This document shows positions 34,931 through 43,282 of a stretch of DNA of 64,000 bases, piece by piece (position 1 is the stretch's first letter; every line of letters starts with the position of its first letter). Source of the DNA: UBA993 sp964485855 (GTDB lineage Bacteria > Bacillota > Dethiobacteria > DTU022); NCBI GenBank assembly GCA_964485855.1, contig CAZAKI010000004.1:30317-94316 (forward strand), read 5' to 3'. The notes beneath the pieces were generated by a model. The model made no database searches. It was not told the DNA's origin and worked only from the letters and a program-made list of their open reading frames with translations. The position numbers and the translations under genes were made by a program.

Positions 34931-35505
34931 CATAAAAACATAAGTGGTAGCAAGCCAGGTAAACTTTGCGGCTTAGGTCCAGCAGGATTTCCCGGATAAT
35001 CACCTGTCGTTACCGAACAGGCAGTTCCCTTTTCAGACCATCCCGGCAGTGTCACCATCTGCAGAGCTGGATTACCACTTAGCTCACACTTTAATCCCTG
35101 GATTACTTCTCCTTAGAGAGCAGTCTAGGAGATTTCCTCACTGGTGCCTAATCTCCCCTAGCCCCTTTTGCAGAAAGGGTTTAAGAAGCACTAACTCCCT
35201 CCTCCACCAATTCCACTCAAGGCAGGCTACACTGCACACAGCTATTTACCGCATGCAGGTTCATACCCAGCCAGTAACTTTTGCTTTCAGGCATCTGGCC
35301 ACCGTACTGGGTCTCCGCGGAGGCAGGGTCAACGCCTACATGCCATTGTAGATCGCCCCATCCTCCTTAACTCCCAGCAGCAGCCCCCAACTGGGCGTCG
35401 GCAGCCACCACCAGGAACTTCATCGATGTGCCCTTAACGGATTTTTAGGCCCGCTTTCGGAGAGGGACACCAACTAGAATACTGCACCACTTATGTCCAT
35501 GCTCA
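34931..35505 (-). ncRNA. ole: OLE RNA (ornate large extremophilic RNA)
   Basis: This 650-base gap holds no plausible protein. On the minus strand it is a structured RNA of about 570 bases. The ends close in an 11-base perfect helix: ACATAAGTGGT (35496-35486) with ACCACTTATGT (34948-34938). Internal stems include GGAGATT/AATCTCC, CCCTTT/AAAGGG and CCTGT/ACAGG. It has its own promoter, and is followed by oapA and dxs and preceded by folD, fchA, ispA and xseBA, the known OLE neighbourhood. OLE RNA with OapA forms a membrane ribonucleoprotein in extremophilic or anaerobic Firmicutes linked to stress and energy responses. The 3' end is approximate. Confidence 0.9.
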
Positions 35506-35511
35506 AGACCA

Positions 35512-35540
35512 ATTATAGCATATGACGCGGTTAATCACAA
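35512..35540 (-). promoter_or_regulatory. Sigma-A promoter of the OLE RNA
   Basis: Minus strand: TTGTGA (35540-35535), 17-base spacer, TATAAT (35517-35512). Puts the transcript start near 35505, just outside the terminal helix. Confidence 0.75.
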
Positions 35541-35566
35541 TTTCAGTCTGCAGCTTAACATTTTCG

Positions 35567-36502
35567 CTAAAGAAGCCCGTGGGCCATTTTACAGGCTTTC
35601 AGAGCATTCTTCATTAGCATCCGGTTAGTAACCGAACCAACGCCGCCCGGAACCGGGGTAATTGCTTTAGTTTTATCTTTAACTGCATCAAAGGATACAT
35701 CCCCGACTGTTTTCGTTTTCGGTTTACCTTTATCATTAAGGACCGGCTCACCTTTTCCATCTAACACCTTGACCCGGTTGATCCCGACATCAATTACTAC
35801 AGCCCCGTCCTTTATTAGATCAGGACCAATCAAATCAGCTTTGCCGGCAGCGACAATCAAGATATCAGCTCCCGTGGTATGCTTAACCAAGTTCCCCTTC
35901 ATGCTGGTAAATACGTGGGTGATTGAAGTTGTTGCATTACGATTAACAGCCAAGTAAGCTACCGGTTTGCCAACAATATTTGAATGACCGACGACTACAA
36001 TTTCTGCTCCTTCAAAGAAATCTTTCGGGTCTACTCCTTCTTCAGCTGCATAACGCTCAAGGATTTCAATCACAGCTGCCGGGGTTGCCGGTGGAAATGT
36101 AACTTCTCCCAAAGCAAGTTTACCCATGTTAAAAGGATGGAAACAGTCGATATCTTTATTGACATCAATCGAATTGATTACTGCGCTATCTGAAATCTGC
36201 TCAGGAAAAGGACGCAGAGGTAGAATTCCGCTAACCGTTTTGTCAGCATTCAATCGCTTGACGATATTAATCACTTCTTCTTCACTGACATCGGCAGAAG
36301 GATTTTCATTAATATAGGTGAAGCCGGCCTCTTCACAGAATTTCTCTACCTGCCCCCTGTACATTTTCGCTCCGAAGTCGTCTCCAACCAAGAGAGTGGC
36401 AATACCGGGTGTAATCCCTTTTGCTTTTAATGCTTCAGTTTCTTTAATGATTTCCTTCATCAGCTCTTCGCCGATGGCTACACAATCAATTACCTTTGTC
36501 AC
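35567..36502 (-). CDS. folD: FolD-family methylene-THF dehydrogenase, cyclohydrolase site lost
   Basis: 311 residues. FolD normally oxidises methylene-tetrahydrofolate and hydrolyses methenyl-tetrahydrofolate. The Rossmann part is normal: VVVGHSNIVGKPVA and TPVPGGVGSVTNRML. The cyclohydrolase site is not. In the usual Y-x3-K motif the lysine is Val52 (YRGQVEK), and the usual VQLPLP motif reads PLRPFP, so the catalytic Gln is Leu96. The Asp of KDIDCFHP (Asp119) is kept. It therefore looks like a dehydrogenase only, with the separate cyclohydrolase FchA encoded next door. A promoter lies between the two genes. Confidence 0.9.
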   Translation of the reverse strand: MTKVIDCVAIGEELMKEIIKETEALKAKGITPGIATLLVGDDFGAKMYRGQVEKFCEEAGFTYINENPSADVSEEEVINIVKRLNADKTVSGILPLRPFPEQISDSAVINSIDVNKDIDCFHPFNMGKLALGEVTFPPATPAAVIEILERYAAEEGVDPKDFFEGAEIVVVGHSNIVGKPVAYLAVNRNATTSITHVFTSMKGNLVKHTTGADILIVAAGKADLIGPDLIKDGAVVIDVGINRVKVLDGKGEPVLNDKGKPKTKTVGDVSFDAVKDKTKAITPVPGGVGSVTNRMLMKNALKACKMAHGLL

Positions 36503-36561
36503 TTCTTTTACCCCTTTCAGCTTATTATTAATTATTCAGCAATAACAGTTAAACCGCGGTA

Positions 36562-36590
36562 ATTATAGCAAATTCGGCCCTCAGCGTCAA
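36562..36590 (-). promoter_or_regulatory. Sigma-A promoter of folD
   Basis: Minus strand: TTGACG (36590-36585), 17-base spacer, TATAAT (36567-36562). It begins three bases past the fchA stop, so folD can be expressed separately from the fchA operon. Confidence 0.75.
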
Positions 36591-36592
36591 TT

Positions 36593-37222
36593 TCAAGAAA
36601 GCTGATCGATAACAGCAGCCAGAGTCTGGTCTGCGATCCGGCAACCATCCTCAATCAACTGAGCCATCTCTGCCTTGGTATCGGCCAGAAATTTTTCATT
36701 TTTTATTGCTCCCAGGTTAATCATGACATTTAGCTGTCCGCTAAGCAATGCCGCTTTTAAAAATACCACCCCACAGCCAACATCAGAAATGGCGAGGCGC
36801 GAACCGATCTGTCCCATTCTTTCATGGATTTTTATCCCGGCAAAAGATTTTCGCATTATTTCCAAAGGCACTGAGCAGGCCTCAATTGAACATTCTTCCA
36901 TTATTTTTTCCTTCTGCGCAATCTGTTCAGGGGTTTCTTTGGGTAGACCGTACGCTTTTGAAAGGGGTTCAAATACTTCGGCATCCCGATCTACCAAATC
37001 TTTTAAAGCTTCAATAATCGCGCTGCCTTCACTCAGGAGCTTTTTCACCTCATCTTCTACTGGAGCATATTTTTTTTTCCCCACTGTCAGGTTACCTACC
37101 ATGTTGGAGAGCGCCATGCCTAGTGCACCGCCCATCGCCGCTGCGCCGCCACCGCCGGGAACCGGTGCTTTTGAGGCTAAAATCTCAATAAAATGCGCGC
37201 AACTCTTTTCAACCATTTTCAT
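36593..37222 (-). CDS. fchA: Methenyltetrahydrofolate cyclohydrolase (FTCD family)
   Basis: 209 residues; ATG at 37222 with GGAGG eight bases upstream. Matches the formiminotransferase cyclodeaminase-like family: glycine-rich PGGGGAAAMGGALGMALSNMV at the N-terminus (shown in part), GKKKYAPVEDEV, and MRKSFAGIKIHERMGQIGS. In acetogens FchA converts methenyl- to formyl-tetrahydrofolate. It would supply the step that FolD here appears to have lost. It lies between ispA and folD. Confidence 0.88.
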   Translation of the reverse strand: MKMVEKSCAHFIEILASKAPVPGGGGAAAMGGALGMALSNMVGNLTVGKKKYAPVEDEVKKLLSEGSAIIEALKDLVDRDAEVFEPLSKAYGLPKETPEQIAQKEKIMEECSIEACSVPLEIMRKSFAGIKIHERMGQIGSRLAISDVGCGVVFLKAALLSGQLNVMINLGAIKNEKFLADTKAEMAQLIEDGCRIADQTLAAVIDQLS

Positions 37223-37242
37223 CTTACCTGCCTCCTTTAGAT

Positions 37243-38133
37243 CTACTTTTTTCTATAAACAAGCTTAGCAGCAAGCGCCGCCAAAACCTCTGTATCCCTT
37301 TCCAGTTCCCGAAGTTTTTCAACCGCTTCAAGATAAAGACTCTCGGCTCTGCCCCTGGCCGCCGCATTGCCCATCAATGCTGTATGGGTAGCCTTGGCGC
37401 TCTTCCGATCGGCACCTGACGGCTTACCCAGCTCTGTGGCGGTAGCTTCCTCGTCAAGCAGATCGTCAATGATCTGGAAAGCTTTGCCGATTTTTAGGGC
37501 ATAACGATCCAGGATTTCTAGTTCGTTGGCCGGTGCTGGAACAGCCAATGCCCCACAGTTTAAAGCTGCCCTAAAAAGCGCTCCTGTTTTCAGTTCAGCA
37601 ATGATTTCAATCTCTTCCATTGAAAGATTTTTACCCTCTGCCCGCAGATCAAGCTCCTGTCCGCCGATTAGACCTTCAGAGCCTGCTGCCTTGGCCAGGG
37701 ATATACAGATTTTCAGAGCATCTTTTTCTTTTTTTTCACGCAAACCAAAAGCAGCTACCAATTCAAAAGCCAGGGTTAATAATGCGTCACCGGCTAAGAT
37801 AGCAACTGCTTCACCGAAAACAATATGGCAAGCAGGTCTGCCTCTTCTTAGATCACTATCATCCATCGCCGGCAGATCGTCATGGATCAGGGAGTAACTG
37901 TGGACCAATTCAATGGCAACAGCAATCTCCAGGATTGAATCTGCTTTTACGCCATATATTTCTGCGGCAGTCAGGGTTAAAATCGGTCTTAGTCTTTTAC
38001 CGCCAGCTTTAACGCTATAGTGCATTGCGGAGGCAACCTGTGAAGTTTCCGAATCAGGAAGAAATCTTGCTAAAGCCTGATCTATAATTTCTTTTTTTTC
38101 ATCCAGATATGCATCAATACTATTATTCATCAT
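37243..38133 (-). CDS. ispA: Farnesyl/geranyl diphosphate synthase
   Basis: 296 residues, all-helical prenyl synthase. First aspartate-rich motif in HDDLPAMDDSDLRRGRP and second in IDDLLDEEA. Condenses isopentenyl diphosphate units to C10-C15 allylic diphosphates. The start overlaps the xseB stop (TAATG). xseA-xseB-ispA-dxs is the usual order; here fchA, folD, OLE and oapA lie between ispA and dxs. Confidence 0.95.
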   Translation of the reverse strand: MMNNSIDAYLDEKKEIIDQALARFLPDSETSQVASAMHYSVKAGGKRLRPILTLTAAEIYGVKADSILEIAVAIELVHSYSLIHDDLPAMDDSDLRRGRPACHIVFGEAVAILAGDALLTLAFELVAAFGLREKKEKDALKICISLAKAAGSEGLIGGQELDLRAEGKNLSMEEIEIIAELKTGALFRAALNCGALAVPAPANELEILDRYALKIGKAFQIIDDLLDEEATATELGKPSGADRKSAKATHTALMGNAAARGRAESLYLEAVEKLRELERDTEVLAALAAKLVYRKK

Positions 38134-38402
38134 TAAAGACTATCCTTGTCAGGAAACGATTCTTCAGCATCCGTCTTTAATTCCTGTTGTTCTTCCTTCA
38201 TCAGGTATTCAACTTTAAACTCAATCTCAGCCAATTTTTCCCGACAATAACGGGAAAGGGCAATCCCTTCCTGAAAAGCCACCAGGGACTCCTCCAGTGG
38301 AATCTCCGGATCCTCTAACTTCTCTACCAGCGATTCCAGTCGCTCCAGTGCTTCTTCATAGGTCAGCTTATCCAGTTTCCCGACCGGTTTCTTCTCCTTC
38401 AA
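38133..38402 (-). CDS. xseB: Exodeoxyribonuclease VII small subunit
   Basis: 89 residues if started at the TTG at 38402, which has AGGAGG eight bases upstream. The first in-frame TTG (38420) is too close to its site. The family core LTYEEALERLESLVEKLE and PLEESLVAFQEG is present. Binds XseA to make the nuclease that trims single-strand DNA. Overlaps the xseA 3' end by 35 bases. Confidence 0.93.
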   Translation of the reverse strand: MKEKKPVGKLDKLTYEEALERLESLVEKLEDPEIPLEESLVAFQEGIALSRYCREKLAEIEFKVEYLMKEEQQELKTDAEESFPDKDSL

Positions 38403-39615
38403 AGATGTTGCCCTCCTCAATCACCTCGGTCCGGCATTGCGCCTGGCCATCGGTAAAATTTAAATTCAACTGGCTTCCAACCTTAATTTTCTTAACAGAA
38501 CGGACTATTTCGCCTTGTTCGTTGCGGCAAAAGCTATAACCGCGGTTCATTACTTTAAAAGGACTAAATCCTTCCAGCTTATCAGTCTTCGAAGCAAGCT
38601 GTATTCCTTTATATTGCAATAATCGTGCAATGTTTTTACTGAGAGCAGTATTAAGGTTAAACAGATTTTCCTGGAGTGATCCCAATCTTCTGACTGGAAT
38701 GGTATAAAAACGTTCACCAGTAATTTGATCCAGTTTTTGCTTTTCCTGTTTAATTCTGCTTTGCAGGGAAACAACCGCCCTGCGGCGCAGCTGAACGATA
38801 GCAGTAAGGAGTTCCTGGGAATCAGGAACCGCATACTGAGCTGCCGCAGTCGGAGTGGGGGCTCTTAAATCCGCGACAAAGTCAGCTATGGTAAAATCAG
38901 TTTCATGGCCAACCGCCGATATTACCGGCAGCCGGGAACGATGGATCGCCCGGGCGACCTGCTCTTCATTAAATGGCCACAAGTCTTCCAGCGAGCCTCC
39001 GCCCCTGGCTAAAATGATCAGTTCAATACCGGGTAACTTATTCAATAAATCCAAAGCCCTGACTAGATCGGCAGACGCACCTAAACCCTGGACCAGGCTT
39101 TCGACAACGACTAGATGCAATGCCGGAAAACGCTTTTTGAATACAGTGAGCATATCTTGCAGGGCTGCCCCGGTCGGTGAAGTGATTAACCCAATTTTAC
39201 GCGGGGCAAAAGGTAGTTTCTGCTTGTTTTCAGGCACAAAAAGACCTTCAGCTGCCAATTTCTCTTTCAGTTGTTCGAAAGCCAGGTAAAGTGACCCTAC
39301 CCCAGCCGGTTCCATTTCATTAACATAAAGTTGATAAACTCCATCGGGTTCATAAACAGAAAGGTTCCCGCTAATCACCACTTCCATACCATCTGCCGGT
39401 TGAAAGAGGCAGCGGGTATTTTTACCGCGAAAAAAAACGCAGCGCAGCGAAGATTGGCTATCTTTCAAGGTAAAGTACATATGCCCCGATCGGTGATGCT
39501 TGAAATTAGAAAGTTCACCGCCAACCCTGATGTCCTGCAGCCGGGGATCACTGCTGATCAGATTCTTAAGATAACGGTTTAGTTCTGAAACTCTGATGAT
39601 CTCTGTTTTTTGCAT
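38368..39615 (-). CDS. xseA: Exodeoxyribonuclease VII large subunit
   Basis: 415 residues. N-terminal OB-fold (1-105), then the catalytic domain with ARGGGSLEDLWPFNEE and SAVGHETDFTIADFVADLRA, and a C-terminal coiled coil. Degrades single-stranded DNA. Overlaps and translates into xseB. Confidence 0.96.
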   Translation of the reverse strand: MQKTEIIRVSELNRYLKNLISSDPRLQDIRVGGELSNFKHHRSGHMYFTLKDSQSSLRCVFFRGKNTRCLFQPADGMEVVISGNLSVYEPDGVYQLYVNEMEPAGVGSLYLAFEQLKEKLAAEGLFVPENKQKLPFAPRKIGLITSPTGAALQDMLTVFKKRFPALHLVVVESLVQGLGASADLVRALDLLNKLPGIELIILARGGGSLEDLWPFNEEQVARAIHRSRLPVISAVGHETDFTIADFVADLRAPTPTAAAQYAVPDSQELLTAIVQLRRRAVVSLQSRIKQEKQKLDQITGERFYTIPVRRLGSLQENLFNLNTALSKNIARLLQYKGIQLASKTDKLEGFSPFKVMNRGYSFCRNEQGEIVRSVKKIKVGSQLNLNFTDGQAQCRTEVIEEGNIFEGEETGRETG

Positions 39616-39763
39616 CCTACCAGTTACCTGTCTACCGGTTCAAATTTTCTTTCGGTTTTAGCAGTGCATTTCAGCTGCAATCAAAACTTTAATCAATAAG
39701 ACTTTCATAGTTTCTGCATCTTCGTTTAAAAACCCTCTAAATATCAATCAATGGATTTACGAT

Positions 39764-40738
39764 CTAATGCCTATTCAGATGCTGCCACCGCCGTGCGGCT
39801 ATAAGTGCCAGACCAACCGCATTATCGGCAGAGTGACGGGGCTCGGCAAAATAAACAGGGACTAGCCTGATTCCTGTTTTTAATCTTTCCCGGATGTAGT
39901 AATTGGCTACAACCCCGCCTACTGCCAGCACACCGTCATAACAGCAGTCGATTTTTAATATATTATTGATGGCCGATCCAATTGAATCGGCAATACAGCA
40001 TTCGACAGATCTCGCCAGATTTTCCCGGCAAGCCCCGGTAGCTAATAATCGTTCCGCCTGACTAGCCGGTCCCGAGAAACTTACTGCAGTATTTTTAACC
40101 GAACATGATAACCGGGGGATATCTCTTTCAGCGTTTAGAGCCAGTTTCTCAAGTTCCGGCCCGGCAGGAAATCTTAAGTTTAGCTGTTTGCCAATCCGAT
40201 CAATAAACTGGCCGGCATTTAGATCAGTAGTGCCCCCTAACAGTTCTATCCTCAATTCGCCGGGGTTATGTTCTGCAACCGCTAAGATTTCAGTTGTTCC
40301 TCCTGAAAGATGAAGCACCAGGTAACGACCGGCAGCTAATTGTGCCGACCACAGACCAGCCATGATATGTCCTTCCTGGTGAGATGCTGAAAAATATTGA
40401 AGGCCCATGATCTGTGCAGTAAACAAACCAAAGGCCTCGCTGACTTTGAAAACCGGCATATATGAATTTTCCTGGTTGCGGGGTTTATCGGCGGAAGCGA
40501 CAGCTGCCAGTTTTTCCGGCAAGCTTAACGGCAATCCCGACAGACAGAGGTTGTGCATATTCTTGATATGTGCAAAAACCGCATCTGATTGGCGTAAACC
40601 AAGCTGATTATTGTTTACCGCCAGCGGGATCTTTTGTTCATAAACCAGGCTCTCGTCCTGGTTAACCAGGGCCATTGAAGTGGTATAAGCCGACGTATCA
40701 AGGCCCAGGAACAATTTTTCTTTAAGGTTCCCTTTCAA
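39764..40738 (-). CDS. Kae1/TsaD-like paralog (ASKHA fold)
   Basis: About 324 residues. The TTG at 40738, with AGGTGA upstream, is the likely start; GTG 40747 and ATG 40771 are also in frame and overlap nusB more. Resembles TsaD: FLGLDTSAYTTSMAL at the N-terminus, HQEGHIMAG matching the metal-binding H-x3-H, HLSGGTTEI, and VGGVVANYYIR near the end. True TsaD makes t6A37 in tRNA. This smaller form beside nusB is a Firmicutes paralog whose role is not established. Overlaps nusB by 17 bases. Confidence 0.75.
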   Translation of the reverse strand: MKGNLKEKLFLGLDTSAYTTSMALVNQDESLVYEQKIPLAVNNNQLGLRQSDAVFAHIKNMHNLCLSGLPLSLPEKLAAVASADKPRNQENSYMPVFKVSEAFGLFTAQIMGLQYFSASHQEGHIMAGLWSAQLAAGRYLVLHLSGGTTEILAVAEHNPGELRIELLGGTTDLNAGQFIDRIGKQLNLRFPAGPELEKLALNAERDIPRLSCSVKNTAVSFSGPASQAERLLATGACRENLARSVECCIADSIGSAINNILKIDCCYDGVLAVGGVVANYYIRERLKTGIRLVPVYFAEPRHSADNAVGLALIAARRWQHLNRH

Positions 40739-41138
40739 GTGCTTCACCTGCAGAGCGATCAAGAACTCCATTGATAAAACCTACTGCTTCCCCTGTACTG
40801 CCATATTTTTTGGCTAGTTCAAGGGCTTCATTTATCGATACTGCCGGGGGAATATCAGGCCGGTATAGGATTTCATAGAGGGCAAGCCTCAGCAGGTTGC
40901 GATCCACTGCCGAAATACGGCTCAATTCCCACTTAACCAGATGTTTTTCAATCAACTGATCAAGTTCTTTCTGTTTTTCGGTAGTAGCAATTACCAGTTC
41001 AGTGATGAACTGTTCCTCTTCATCACTGAACCTAAAACCTTCCAATGAACTTTTGATCGCCTGTTCGGCCCGACATTTACCAATATCAACCTGAAACAAA
41101 GCCCTGAAAATTACTTCTCGCGCCAAACGTCGGGACAA
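40722..41138 (-). CDS. nusB: Transcription antitermination factor NusB
   Basis: 138 residues; TTG start at 41138 with GGAGGT upstream. Small helical protein that binds rRNA boxA with NusE. Conserved RRLAREVIFRALFQVD start and PPAVSINEALELAKKYG segment. Confidence 0.96.
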   Translation of the reverse strand: MSRRLAREVIFRALFQVDIGKCRAEQAIKSSLEGFRFSDEEEQFITELVIATTEKQKELDQLIEKHLVKWELSRISAVDRNLLRLALYEILYRPDIPPAVSINEALELAKKYGSTGEAVGFINGVLDRSAGEALEREP

Positions 41139-41219
41139 TTAATGCTAACCTCCACTGCACCGGATTTACGATCAACCGCATTAGTCTTGTCTTGCGTAAA
41201 TCTTTTTTGTTGAGTATAT

Positions 41220-41447
41220 TTATTCTTTTTCTTTGGGAGAAAAAAACCGATTCAGATAGCGGCTAATTCCCGGACCAACATCAAGTCGCCAACCAATAAT
41301 GATCCCTACCGCGATGCATAAAAAGATAAATACACTTACCCAAAAACCGTAACTTACTACCAGGATCGCAAATATCAGCCCGAGCAGTCCACCCAATATT
41401 TTTCCCCAGTGCTTACTGAATATTACCCACCAGTTAAGTTCTGACAT
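41220..41447 (-). CDS. Small membrane protein, DUF2273
   Basis: 75 residues with two membrane segments (about 16-32 and 35-52) and a GWRLDVGPGI loop. DUF2273 genes sit beside amaP and Asp23 in Firmicutes, as here. Likely part of the alkaline-shock/cell-envelope module; function unknown. Confidence 0.85.
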   Translation of the reverse strand: MSELNWWVIFSKHWGKILGGLLGLIFAILVVSYGFWVSVFIFLCIAVGIIIGWRLDVGPGISRYLNRFFSPKEKE

Positions 41448-41497
41448 TTAGTGATCACCTCCAGTTTACTTGCTAACCTTTTTCTTTAATCAACCTA

Positions 41498-42025
41498 TTA
41501 TCTTGATGCGGCTTGATCCATTACTACATTTTCGATCATTACTTTTACCTCATGGACAGAAATCCCGGTTATCTTCTCCAGGTGTTCTTTCGTTTTTGAT
41601 TGCAGATCGCTGATTAATCCGGGCAAGCTGACATCAGGCATTACCTTAATCTTGATTCTTACAACCAGTCCGTCAGCCGTATGTGACACCTGCCTGCTGA
41701 CATCTTTAATCCCCTGGGTTTGCTGCACAATCCGCAGCACCATGTTTTCGATGGCAGGGATCGAGATCAAAACCTCCCCGAACTCACTGCCTTTTAGGAC
41801 GGCATTGCTCATTTTTTTGCCGGAACGCAGGCCAAAAGAGAGCAGAATCAAGGCAATCAGCATCAGAACCGAGGCTGTAGCCAACAATACTGTTTCATCA
41901 ACCCAGTTCGGCAATGGTAAAGTTAACCCCGGTAATAAGTTAAAGTTAATTGCTGCAAGAAAAAGAGCAGCCCCGATGAACAAACACCCTAAAAATACCA
42001 GGAGAATCTTGAAAAATATTTTCAT
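41498..42025 (-). CDS. amaP: Alkaline shock response membrane anchor AmaP
   Basis: 175 residues with two membrane segments (about 5-25 and 45-67), then a soluble Asp23-like domain (about 85-170). In Staphylococcus AmaP anchors Asp23 to the membrane. Lies between asp23 and the DUF2273 gene. Confidence 0.88.
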   Translation of the reverse strand: MKIFFKILLVFLGCLFIGAALFLAAINFNLLPGLTLPLPNWVDETVLLATASVLMLIALILLSFGLRSGKKMSNAVLKGSEFGEVLISIPAIENMVLRIVQQTQGIKDVSRQVSHTADGLVVRIKIKVMPDVSLPGLISDLQSKTKEHLEKITGISVHEVKVMIENVVMDQAASR

Positions 42026-42051
42026 TGTTTATCCCCTTCCGGTCAATCCTT

Positions 42052-42078
42052 TTTAAGCCTGCTGAAGGCAGGCTTAAA
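42052..42078 (-). other. Hairpin between asp23 and amaP
   Basis: Stem TTAAGCCTGC/GCAGGCTTAA with loop TGAAG and one more A-T pair. On the minus strand it is followed by A, not T, so it is probably a processing or attenuation hairpin that lowers amaP relative to asp23. Confidence 0.5.
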
Positions 42079-42103
42079 GCTTTACATTACGCAAGCGAAA
42101 TTA

Positions 42104-42529
42104 TTACTCAGTTTCGGTTTCAGTTGCGATTTCGCTTTCAGCCTCAACTTTTTCTTCTTTTTCTTTCTGGGGAAATTGAATTCCCTGAACGTGAATATTG
42201 ACAGTGGTCACGGTTAGACCGGTCATGGTTTCTACTGCTTTTTTTACATTTTCCTGGATATCCCAGGCAACATCCGGAATCCGCTCACCATATTTCGCTA
42301 CGATAAAAATATCAATCTTTGCATCTTCAATCCCTACCTCAACCTTTACTCCCCTGGTAACATTTTTGCGGCCTAAAGCTTCGGCGATGCCACCACCGAT
42401 GCCACCGCTCATCGAAGCAACACCTTCAACTTCATTGGCTGCCATACCGGCAATAATCGATACTACTTCATCGGCAATTTTTACAACACCAAGTTCTGAC
42501 GGCAAGGTCCGGTTTTCTTTTTCAGTCAT
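42104..42529 (-). CDS. Asp23/Gls24 family envelope stress protein
   Basis: 141 residues. Asp23 fold: GVVKIADEVVSIIAGMAANEVEGVASM followed by GVKVEVG and VKKAVETMTGLTV (shown in parts). The tail is acidic. The family includes abundant alkaline shock proteins and YloU; here paired with its anchor AmaP. Function in the envelope is not fully known. Confidence 0.92.
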   Translation of the reverse strand: MTEKENRTLPSELGVVKIADEVVSIIAGMAANEVEGVASMSGGIGGGIAEALGRKNVTRGVKVEVGIEDAKIDIFIVAKYGERIPDVAWDIQENVKKAVETMTGLTVTTVNIHVQGIQFPQKEKEEKVEAESEIATETETE

Positions 42530-42641
42530 GCTAAAACCTCCTTTGCACTGATATTAAAGCTCTTTTCACTTAATGCTATTATAACAAAATAGCGATTTAG
42601 CTTCAATTTACCGGGAATCCCGGTCTCTTTTATTATTATTA

Positions 42642-43249
42642 TTATTCTTCTTCTTCTTCCGCTTCCGCTTCCGCTTCTTCCCACTCCTCATCATCAACCA
42701 GAACAACTTCACCACANNNNNNNNNNNNNNNNNNNNNNNNNNNNNNNNNNNNNNNNNNNNNNNNNNNNNNNNNNNNNNNNNNNNNNNNNNNNNNNNNNNN
42801 NNNNNNNNNNNNNNNNCTTCCGCTTCCGCTTCTTCCCACTCCTCATCATCAACCAGAACAACTTCACCACAACCCGGACAGGTCACTTCAATTGCCGAAT
42901 CCTGATCCAGAAGTTCATCATCAACGACTACAATTTCGCGACAATTCGGACACTCGATTGAAAACCCGCCCTCATATTCATCGAAGTCGTATTCATAATC
43001 CTCATCATCATCTTCATCTACATCTTCATAAAAATCTTCTTCGAGTTCTGTCAGGTCATCGTCAATTGCTTCAGTATATTCAAAAAGCTCCTCATAATCC
43101 ACTTGTAACTCTTCAATCTCCTCCGCCATACCTTCCAGCAGATCAATCATCTTCTGCATGATCTTCTGTTCTTTACTCTCTTCACCGAGCCCTAGCCCTT
43201 CCGCCAGGCCCCTGATATAGGATACACGCGCTTTCAGATCTTCTGTCAT
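42642..43249 (-). CDS. CD1247-type acidic protein with zinc ribbons; interrupted by assembly gap
   Basis: As assembled the reading frame is broken by 100 N. Removing the gap and one copy of the duplicated 55-base flank gives 453 bases, an exact 150-codon gene ending in TAA at 42642. The other frame after the gap, to 42608, is an artefact. The protein has an N-terminal helical domain (MTEDLKARVSYIRGLAEGLG), a long acidic coiled coil, and two zinc-ribbon halves CPNC and CPGC. A short Ala/Glu repeat ends it. Such proteins are widespread in Clostridia; role unknown. Confidence 0.75.
42662..42871. repeat. 55-base direct repeat flanking the gap
   Basis: 42662-42716 and 42817-42871 are identical over all 55 bases, with nothing but N between them. 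This is the pattern of two contig ends that overlap but were not merged. Confidence 0.9.
42717..42816. other. Assembly gap of 100 N
   Basis: Exactly 100 N, a standard placeholder length. The identical flanks suggest no sequence is truly missing. Confidence 0.98.
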
Positions 43250-43282
43250 TTCATTCCCTCCTTGAGTTTAATGTTCCATGAA

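Noticed and set aside
35049..35351. Plus-strand open frame of 100 codons in the folD-oapA gap
   Set aside because: It is antisense to the OLE RNA, has no ribosome site and a composition unlike a protein; the region is better explained as structured RNA.
34931..35505. Same region as tmRNA or RNase P RNA
   Set aside because: No tRNA-like ends or tag frame for tmRNA and none of the conserved RNase P core sequences; the terminal helix and the genes around it fit OLE.
36675..37268. Plus-strand frame of 197 codons
   Set aside because: Shadow of fchA on the other strand; low-complexity serine/proline-rich translation and no start signal.
42608..42641. Extension of the gapped gene to 42608
   Set aside because: It depends on reading through 100 N in a frame that gives poly-Asn; the merged frame stops at 42642.
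42642..42716. Short GAA/GCG-type repeats as a microsatellite of interest
   Set aside because: They encode an Ala/Glu tail in the restored frame and are short; they probably caused the assembly break but show nothing more.
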